This document shows, piece by piece, positions 50,001 to 57,400 of a stretch of DNA of 64,000 nt. The notes under the pieces were generated by a model that saw only the letters and a list, made by a program, of their open reading frames with translations, searched no databases and was not told the DNA's origin. This DNA comes from JBGRQA01 sp041725895 (GTDB taxonomy: Bacteria; Bacteroidota; Bacteroidia; Bacteroidales; Marinifilaceae): contig JBGRQA010000018.1 of assembly GCA_041725895.1 (NCBI GenBank), positions 54,241 to 118,240 on the forward strand, in the 5' to 3' direction. Numbering within the stretch: the first letter of the stretch is position 1; each line of letters starts with the position of its first letter. Both the position numbers and the translations under genes were made by a program.

Positions 50001-51712
50001 TGGACGAATTACCCCTTACAAGCAATGGGAAAGTAAACCGTAAGATCCTTCCCGAACCGGAAATCAAAGCAGATGGAGCTTATGTTGCTCCCTCCGGTGG
50101 ATTGGAGGAGAAACTGGTCTTGATCTGGTCGGAGGTATTAAATATTGCACCGGAGGTGATAAGTGTTCAGGGGAATTTCTTTGCCTTGGGAGGGCATTCG
50201 CTGAAGATTGTTTTGTTGGTGTCAAAAATAGCAAAAGAGTTTGATGTTCAGGTAGAACTAGCAGAAGTGTTTAAGCATCCAACAATTGTTTCTTTAGCGA
50301 AATTGATAAATTCATTAGGCCATCAGAAGCAGACTGAAATTCGAGCTGTGGAACAAAAGGAGTTTTATCCAATTTCCGCGGCGCAGGAGAGGATGTTTGT
50401 TCAGCAGATGCGATATCCGGAAAGTGTTACATATAATATACCTCTGGCTTGGAGCTTACGGGGAGAATTGAATTACGCTCAAATTAACAATGCTTTAGTA
50501 GAATTAACGAAGGTACATGAAAGTTTAAGAACTGTATTTTTTTTAAAAGAAGGTGTCCCTGTTCAGAGAGTCAATCAAGAGCCTGCTATTTCTCTGGAGT
50601 ATCTAAGTTCAGACGAGCATTGTGTAGGTGATCTTTTAAGTAGTTTGATACAGCCATTTAGCTTATTGGAAGGACCTTTGTGTAGAATGTACATCATACG
50701 GATAGAGAAGTTTAGATATATCATGCTATTTGATGTACACCATATTCTAGTAGATGGAGTTTCTGTTGTGCAATTGGCTAAAGAATTTATACAAATCTAT
50801 ACAGGGAAAAGTTTACCCAGAAACTATATAGAATATAAAGACTTTACGCTGTGGTATAATGATTTTTTGAAGAATGAAAGAGTTAAGAAACAAAAGGAAT
50901 ACTGGATAAATAGATTTAAAAATGGAGAAAATAAACTTTCTCTTCCGTATGATTTTCCAAAACCAGAGGAAGAGTCTTTTTGTGGGGACACTATTAATTT
51001 TAGTATTGATGTAGATCTTTCCCAGAAATTATTGATAATTGAACAGGAAATGGGGATTACCTCATTTGTCTTATTTTCTTCGCTTTTTAATCTTCTTCTC
51101 TCAAAAGTATGTAACCAGTCTGAAATAAATATTGGATTTGCCATTGCTGGGGAAAGAAAGCGAGAATTAACAAATATCGTTGGAATGTTTGTTAATATGC
51201 TAGTACTTAAAAGCAATGTGGATCAGGATTTAAGTTTTAGGAATTTTTTAATAGATGTTAAAAATAATCTTGTTGAAGCATACGAAAATCAAGATTATCA
51301 ATACGATGAATTGGTCTATGATTTGTCTTTGTCAGGAGGAGAAGAAAATCCGTTGTTTAATGTTTCGTTTTCGTTTGATTCATTTTCAGAAATCATTTCT
51401 CAGGATATTGAGTTAGATCGAACGGTCCTGAAGATAGATAGATATAAAGTGGCCGGTTCAAAGGAACGCTCAAAATATGATTTAACATTGAATGGATTTA
51501 AGAATAAGGAACAATATCATTTTGAATTTAAGTATAAAACTGAACGTTTCAAAAGAGAAACGATTACAGAGATGCAGAATTATTTTATAGAAGTAATCTC
51601 AATTGTTGCTAATAATTCTTCTGTGAAAATTCAAAATGTTAATCTAACGCCTAAACTTACCACCGTTTCTTCTGAAAGTTATCTCAGTTTAGTTGATGAT
51701 TTTGACATATAA
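47018..51712 (+). CDS. NRPS, docking-C-A7(Ser)-T-C, with DDFDI tail
   Basis: A 1564-residue protein. Residues 1-55 are a TubC-type N-terminal docking domain (ELLAELSKNKVKLGVEQDKL). Then C (HHIVSDG, His196), A7 (Tyr662), T (GGHS, Ser1061) and a terminal C (HHILVDG, His1241). A7 reads DVWHFSLVDK by eye, which is the serine code of EntF as I recall it, so serine is predicted with good confidence. The protein ends SLVDDFDI, the tail found on the other C-terminal C domains, and the next NRPS begins with a half-C. The DNA of the first C, A7 and T (from about 47370 to 50320) looks richer in G and C and uses different codons from the second C domain, suggesting that the module was replaced by recombination. 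Confidence 0.94.
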   Translation: MELQELLAELSKNKVKLGVEQDKLKIRIPKGIVINHLIDAVKHRRDEIIAVLKNTQYEKEFLIEAIEHRDYYNLSSAQKRLYLLQQLNPEAITYNMPYVIPLRKEVRKESIQKIVDQLLARHESLRTSFELLGENPVQRIHDRVDCKLESYCIEQSAEQRLRQEFVRPFDLAHAPLLRAALVEIRGKGQLLVIDMHHIVSDGVSSNILEHEFRTLYLGSTLPPLKLNYKDYSEWQQTVQRQKRIKAQETYWLKRFAGELPVLNLAADYVRPVMQSHEGSTVSFVLNETETESLKRLAREQDLTLYMSLFSAFCILLSRLSGQESIVVGTPVAGRSHTDVEGIVGMFVNTLAIRNEVKGRDTLRTFLATLWTNTLEAYQHQDYPFEDLVEQLGVERDTSRNPVFDVLFNLLDQSDRVRDLSVFDQSEGVHSPGISKFDLTLTAVDCGPKLLLSVEYCTKLFQPATIDRYIQYFRQIVHCMENHIDQKISDIELLGKEEKYQLLYGFNNTQTDFPQEKTIQQLFEEKVEQHPDEIALVSGEIRITYYELNGLSNQMAYRLIDRGVCLESIVALRIDRSVEMLVGILGILKAGGAYLPISIDYPEDRISYILKDSRAKVLLQAHGEFKSSVSIPVLTVDLDQLSVQGALDLKNRTDSRNLSYVIYTSGSTGVPKGVMIEHCSVINRLKWMQRYYPIKSGDVLLQKTPYTFDVSVWELFWWAFEGGTLSLLEPGGEKDPFQIVENIFEHRVSVLHFVPSMFEVFLSFLEQNRDFIPRLKSLRYVFCSGEELKVFHVIKFHELLGKACGCELVNLYGPTEATVDVTYFNCGDQDSYQNIPIGRPISNTQAYVLDAKSLRLQPIGVVGELCLSGVGLARGYMGRDELTLEKFISHPFRKGEKLYRTGDLARWLPDGNIEFLGRIDHQVKIRGFRIELGEIENILLQHENIKECVVVKRVKNGENYLCAYVVLAKILQGEEMRGYLSGLLPDYMVPAHFVVLDELPLTSNGKVNRKILPEPEIKADGAYVAPSGGLEEKLVLIWSEVLNIAPEVISVQGNFFALGGHSLKIVLLVSKIAKEFDVQVELAEVFKHPTIVSLAKLINSLGHQKQTEIRAVEQKEFYPISAAQERMFVQQMRYPESVTYNIPLAWSLRGELNYAQINNALVELTKVHESLRTVFFLKEGVPVQRVNQEPAISLEYLSSDEHCVGDLLSSLIQPFSLLEGPLCRMYIIRIEKFRYIMLFDVHHILVDGVSVVQLAKEFIQIYTGKSLPRNYIEYKDFTLWYNDFLKNERVKKQKEYWINRFKNGENKLSLPYDFPKPEEESFCGDTINFSIDVDLSQKLLIIEQEMGITSFVLFSSLFNLLLSKVCNQSEINIGFAIAGERKRELTNIVGMFVNMLVLKSNVDQDLSFRNFLIDVKNNLVEAYENQDYQYDELVYDLSLSGGEENPLFNVSFSFDSFSEIISQDIELDRTVLKIDRYKVAGSKERSKYDLTLNGFKNKEQYHFEFKYKTERFKRETITEMQNYFIEVISIVANNSSVKIQNVNLTPKLTTVSSESYLSLVDDFDI

Positions 51713-51828
51713 GTATTCGTTTCTAAAATAAAGAAATGTAGTATTAAGTTCTTGACTATTTTTAGTTTTAGATCCGTGTGCTTATGTGTTATAATGATAC
51801 ACAATAGAAATAATGATCTTTGGTATAT

Positions 51829-54477
51829 ATGAAAACATTAGAGTTAAATTTAGTTTGTCAAGAGAATCAAATTGAAAGGGAATATTGGGAGAAGAAATTT
51901 TTAGGTGACTGGAAAAAATCATCTTTACCTTACGACTTTAAATCCGGGAATGCTCGGACTGATTATATGCTTTTCGAGAAAAATCTCGATGTTGACGCTT
52001 ATAATGAGATAGTTAAGGTTAGTAAAGGCAATGATTTTAATATTTATGTTTTTTTTGTAACTGTTTTGTCAGTTATGATACGTAAGTATTCTGAGGAATC
52101 GGAAGTTATACTAGGTACTCCGATACTAAAACAGGAGCAGGAGAATGAACTGATTAATAAGGAGCTAATCATACGTTGTGAAGTTGAGGAGCACAGTAGT
52201 TTTAAACAGATACTTTCTCAAGTTAAGAAACTCACCCTGGAGGCAACTCGCCATCAAAATTTTCCAATAACTGCATATTACCGGAAAAAATATCAAATAA
52301 GTGATAATAGTTCCTCTTTTTCTTTGTTTGATGTGGCTGTTTTGATGGAGTCACTACATGACATTTCCTACTTGCAGCTAAATCATGCTAAAATTGTTTT
52401 TGCTATTGCAAAGGAAGAACAGAATTTCAAGCTGAAAGTGTATTATGATCCAGGCTATTATTCAGAAGATGGTGTTGGTGGAATTGTAAACAATTTAGAA
52501 ATATGTTTGAATGCCATTTTATCTGACAAAAATATATCAATTGGGAATCTATCTCTCCTGAAGGAAAATGAAAGAAGTAAGATAATTTATAATTTTAATA
52601 GTAGTTCAAAGGTAAATGCTGACGAAAGAACTTTAATTGAAGTTTTTCAGGATATAGTTTGTGCGAATAGAGATAAAAACGCAGTTGTTTTTAATGGAGA
52701 AAGCATTACCTACGAAGAGTTGGACAGAAGATCCAATTTGGTTGCAGAAGTATTGATTGATCATGGTTATGAAGGAAAAATTATTGGATTATTAACTGGA
52801 GTGTCATTGGAATTAATTGTTGGTATTTGGGGCATCCTTAAAGCCGGAGCAGTTTTTCTACCAATTGATAATACCTTTCCTAAATTACGAATTGAAAAAT
52901 TGCTAGCTGATAGCAAAGCTGAGGCTATACTAATTAGACCAGAGTATGCTATAGATGTTGATAAGACATGTAGTGTCATTGACCTAACAGACATTGATTA
53001 CAGTGCAAATTGTCCGGAAGGAATTATAATTAAACAGAAGCAGGATCAGCCTTTATATGTAATGTATACCTCCGGGACAACAGGAGATCCCAAAGGTGTA
53101 ATTATTTATAAAAATAACCTGAAAAATTATATTTCCTGGTTATTCAAAACAATTAATCTTTCGGCATTTGATAAAGTTGTGTTGAATAGTTCTTATGGTT
53201 TCGATGCAAGTTATACTCAGATCTTTGGTGCGATCTTAACGGGGGCTGAGCTTCATTTGGTGAACCGGGAAGTATATATGTCTCCTAATAAGTTTTTAAA
53301 CTATTTAGGAGAAAATAAAATAACAATTCTTCATCTTACCCCAAGCTTATTAAATTTATTAATAAGATCAAATGAACAATATTACGTCAATTTAGAAACA
53401 CTTAAATGTCTGATATTAGGTGGGGAAGCTATTAAATGTGAAGATGTGACGAGACTTCTGAATGATCTGCCTGATATTTCAATAATGAATCATTATGGAC
53501 CAACTGAAGCGACTATTGCTTGTGTGGCAGAAATGATAGATCAAGGGACGGTTGAAGAATTCAAATGTCGACCGGTAATCGGGATACCTATAAATAATGC
53601 ACATGTATATATTTTGAATAAAGATTTGGATGTTCAACCTGTTGGTGTTGTTGGTGAATTGCATGTTGGGGGGCAATGTGTTGGTCCTGGATATTTGAAT
53701 AGTGTAGAACTTACAAAGGATAAATTTATTGATGATCCGTTTCATGATACAGGAAAAATATATAAAACGGGTGATCTTGCAAGATGGCTTCCTAATGGGA
53801 AAATAGAATTTTTGGGGAGAAAAGATCAGCAGGAGAAAATTAATGGAAATAGAGTGGAGTTGGGGGAGGTGGAAAATCTTCTGAAAAAGCATAATTCAGT
53901 ACACGACTGCAAAGTAGTAATTCAGAATGTCCGTGGTGTTGATTATTTGTGTGCTTATGCCATCACAAGTGATTTAATAAGTACTATGGAGTTACGGGAG
54001 TATTTAAAAGAGTATTTGCCAGATTATATGATTCCCGCATCCATAGAACATGTCAAATATTTTACAGTAAATGAGAGAGGAAAAATAGATTTACCAAAGC
54101 CTAATTTTGTTGATTACAATGAATATGTTGCTTCCTCCAATGATATAGAAACAAAACTTGTTAAAATCTGGGCGGAGGTTTTGAATTTACCTGAGGAAGA
54201 GGTTAGTGTAAGAGGTAACTTTTTTGAAATGGGGGGCAATTCTCTTAAAATAATTGAGTTGGGCTATATGATTAACAATGAGTTTGGGAAGGAGCTTCCT
54301 GTTGCCGAGATGTTTAAAAATCCAACAATAGAGAGTTTTGCCAAATCAATTGTTTCTGATATAAAAGAACAGGATACAACTGAATTGGATGAGGATGTTG
54401 AAGATTCATTGCAGGAAATGCCAGATAGAAGAGAATTGTTAAAGCTAAGATATGAAGGAGGAAATAAAGATGAATAA
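51829..54477 (+). CDS. NRPS, half-C-A8-T
   Basis: An 882-residue protein; the ATG at 51829 is preferred over a TTG 9 bases upstream. Residues ~16-250 are again only the second lobe of a C domain (begins REYWEKKF). A8 (YTSGTTG, Tyr413) reads DATHIGHIAK by eye. It is close to A6 of the NRPS at 41184 in the whole core (shared SSY.FDA.YT, REVY.S.N and IMNHYGPTE segments), but the Lys expected to contact an Asp side chain is His, so the substrate may be a relative of Asp/Asn. The A8 motif KIRG is KING. T has GGNS (Ser805). Its condensation would be done in trans by the last C of the NRPS at 47018. The C-terminus is charged and overlaps the PKS start. Confidence 0.92.
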   Translation: MKTLELNLVCQENQIEREYWEKKFLGDWKKSSLPYDFKSGNARTDYMLFEKNLDVDAYNEIVKVSKGNDFNIYVFFVTVLSVMIRKYSEESEVILGTPILKQEQENELINKELIIRCEVEEHSSFKQILSQVKKLTLEATRHQNFPITAYYRKKYQISDNSSSFSLFDVAVLMESLHDISYLQLNHAKIVFAIAKEEQNFKLKVYYDPGYYSEDGVGGIVNNLEICLNAILSDKNISIGNLSLLKENERSKIIYNFNSSSKVNADERTLIEVFQDIVCANRDKNAVVFNGESITYEELDRRSNLVAEVLIDHGYEGKIIGLLTGVSLELIVGIWGILKAGAVFLPIDNTFPKLRIEKLLADSKAEAILIRPEYAIDVDKTCSVIDLTDIDYSANCPEGIIIKQKQDQPLYVMYTSGTTGDPKGVIIYKNNLKNYISWLFKTINLSAFDKVVLNSSYGFDASYTQIFGAILTGAELHLVNREVYMSPNKFLNYLGENKITILHLTPSLLNLLIRSNEQYYVNLETLKCLILGGEAIKCEDVTRLLNDLPDISIMNHYGPTEATIACVAEMIDQGTVEEFKCRPVIGIPINNAHVYILNKDLDVQPVGVVGELHVGGQCVGPGYLNSVELTKDKFIDDPFHDTGKIYKTGDLARWLPNGKIEFLGRKDQQEKINGNRVELGEVENLLKKHNSVHDCKVVIQNVRGVDYLCAYAITSDLISTMELREYLKEYLPDYMIPASIEHVKYFTVNERGKIDLPKPNFVDYNEYVASSNDIETKLVKIWAEVLNLPEEEVSVRGNFFEMGGNSLKIIELGYMINNEFGKELPVAEMFKNPTIESFAKSIVSDIKEQDTTELDEDVEDSLQEMPDRRELLKLRYEGGNKDE
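54455..54461 (+). promoter_or_regulatory. Strong Shine-Dalgarno sequence setting the PKS start
   Basis: AAGGAGG lies 8 bases before the ATG at 54470 and inside the end of the upstream NRPS gene. This spacing decides in favour of 54470 over the in-frame ATG at 54452, which contains the same bases within its first codons. Such sites are uncommon in Bacteroidota. Confidence 0.6.
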
Positions 54478-57400
54478 TATGCAATACACCGGTTTTGAGG
54501 TAGCTGTTGTCGGCATGGCGTGTCGATTTCCTGGCGCAAATAATGTAGCAGAATTTTGGCAGAACATAATTGATGGTAAGGAAACAATTAGTTTTTTTTC
54601 TGATGAAGAACTGCGAAAAAAAGGGTTTTCTGAAGATGATTTAAAGAATCCAAATTTTGTTGCAGCTGCGGGAATACTTGATGATTCATTATGTTTTGAT
54701 CCTGCATTTTTTGGTTACACACCTAAAGAAGCGGAAGTGATGGATCCGCAGGTGCGGGTTTTTCATGAATGCATTTGGAGTGCACTTGAGGATTCAGGTT
54801 ATGATTCTGAAGTTTTCAAGGGACGAATTGGTCTGTATGGCGGTATCGCGCCCAATTACCACTGGGAAGGATATTGTGAATTATCAGGAAAGAATAATCT
54901 TGTTGGTTCAAGTAAGGCCAAATATTTGAATAATAAAGATTTTATGGCAGGTCTGATTTCTTATAAACTAAACCTAAAAGGTCCTGCATTTTCTTTTTAT
55001 ACCGCTTGTTCAACATCTTTGGTAGCAATTCATCTGGCCTGTCAAGCATTAATCAATGGTGAATGTGAAATGGCTTTAGCTGGGGGAGGGACCAATAATG
55101 GAGATTCCATTAGTGGTTACCTCTATAGGGAAGATATGCACATGTCAAAAGATGGACACAATCGTACTTTCTCTAAAGATGCTAGTGGTACTGTTCCTAG
55201 TCAAGGTGTTGGGGCCGTGGTTCTTAAGCGGCTTTCAGATGCAGTTAGAGATCGAGATCATATTTATGGTGTTGTCAAAGGATCCGCAATTAATAATGAT
55301 GGGACGAGAAAAGTGGGATTCATGGCTCCTAGTGTGGGCGGCCAAACGGAAGTGATACGTAGCGCTTTACGTATGGCAAATTTGAAGTCTGAAGATATAG
55401 GTTATGTGGAAACGCATGGGACAGCCACCAAACTTGGCGATCCTATAGAAATTGCGTCTCTTACAGATGCTTTTGGGACTATGAAAAAGAATTACTGTGC
55501 ATTAGGATCTGTGAAATCCAATATTGGCCATACAGATTGTGCAGCCGGAGTAGCAGGTTTTATTAAAACAGTATTAATGTTAAATAATAAATTGCTTCCT
55601 CCTAGTCTTCATTGCAATAAGGTTAATCCAAAAATAAACTTCAAAGAGAGCCCATTTTATGTAAATACAGAGTTGAAGAAATGGGACAATATTTCAAATT
55701 ATCCTTTATGTGCCGGAGTTAGTGCGTTTGGTATTGGAGGGACAAATGCACATGCAATCTTGTGTGAAGCTCCGAAAGTGAATCGATCCAATGAATTTTC
55801 TAAAGAGCATCTGGTGGTTCTGTCTGCAAAAACAGAATCAATTCTTGAGAATATTTCAGAAAATTTAGTTCAGTTTTTAAAAACCAATTCTGATGTTAGA
55901 ATTGCGGATGTTGCTTATTCAATGAATATTGGTAGACGTGATTTTGAAATCCGGAAAGCTATCGTCGCCAAAAATATAGATGAATTAATAGATAAACTAT
56001 CAATATCCAATTTCGATCCAAATAATAAATCAACTGTAAATAGTAGAGTTAATCGGGAAGTAATATTTGTTTTCAGTGGTCAGGGCTCCCAATATGTTAA
56101 TGTCGGTGTAGAGTTGTATCATAGAGAGGAAGTATTTAAAAAGGAAATCGATCAATGCTGTCGTATTGCAAGTAGAGTTTTGGATGTTGATTTTTTTCAG
56201 ATATTATTCCCATCGGTAGTCAACCAGCAAACAATAGAAAGTATAAATGAGCTTAGCTACTCGGGGCCGGCAAAGTTCATAATTGAGTACGCCATGGCTA
56301 AGTTGTTGATTAGTTATGGAATAGAGCCTACGGCAATGATTGGACATAGTTTTGGGGAGTTTGCTGTAGCAGTAATTGCGGGTGTTTTCAAACTGGAGGA
56401 TGCAATGCAATTGATTGTTGCTCGTGGTAAAGCTATGGAGAAAGCTGTTCCGGGAGCAATGACAAGTGTTCCGTTGTCGGTAGAAGAACTCAGTCCCCTA
56501 TTATGTGAATCTCTTTCTGTTGCGGCTGTTAATTCATCACATTTAACGATTGTTTCAGGCGCAATTCCGGAAATTGAAAAATTGGAGCAACAGGTTATGA
56601 AGATGGGGTTTGAGTGCTTGCGATTAAACTTTCCTAGAGCAAGTCATTCCAAGTTAATGGAGATATCGGCAAATATTTTCAAAGAAAATGTTGCCAAGAT
56701 TCAACTCAATCCCCCTAAAATACCTTACATATCAGGACTTACCGGGCAATGGGTTACACCAGCTGAGGCAACAACTCCAACCTATTGGGCCCGGCACCTT
56801 GTGGATACAGTTCAGTTTTCGTCTGGGATTAATGAATTGTTAAAATATAAAAACCCTGTTTTTATTCAGGTTGGGAGTGATAAAGGTTTGCCAATGATAA
56901 TTAATCAGCACAAGAAGACGAAATCTTCATTTCAATCCTTTAATATGCTTAAGCAGGATAAAGAGGGGATGGGGGACTATGAATTTTTTCTTGAGCAGGT
57001 TGGTCAATTGTGGTTGGCGGGTATAATGGTTGATTGGCAAAAGTATTATCATTCAAAAAAAGGGTATCGTATCCCTCTTCCAACTTATCCTTTCGAGAGA
57101 AATTTATTTCCTTTTAAGTTGAAAGAATTGGATGGACTTAATTTGAGAGAGGAAAATAAGCTATCTGATATATCCAATTGGTATTATGTGCCTACCTGGA
57201 TAAAGACCAATGTGATTCCCAAACAATCCTTACAGAATGGCTGTTGGTTGATATTCAATGATAAATATGGTGTTGGAAGTCGTTTGTCAACTGAACTACA
57301 ACGATTGAATCAGATTGTTGTGCAGGTTGATAGCGGAGAAAAATTTTGTAAGCTTAATGATAGGTACTATTCTATTGATACAGACAATCCTGGCGATTAT

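Noticed and set aside
50824..51216. 130-codon opposite-strand frame in the NRPS at 47018
   Set aside because: Shadow of the terminal C domain.
53479..53892. 137-codon frame on the opposite strand
   Set aside because: Lies wholly within the A8 domain and reflects its codon pattern; no recognisable product.
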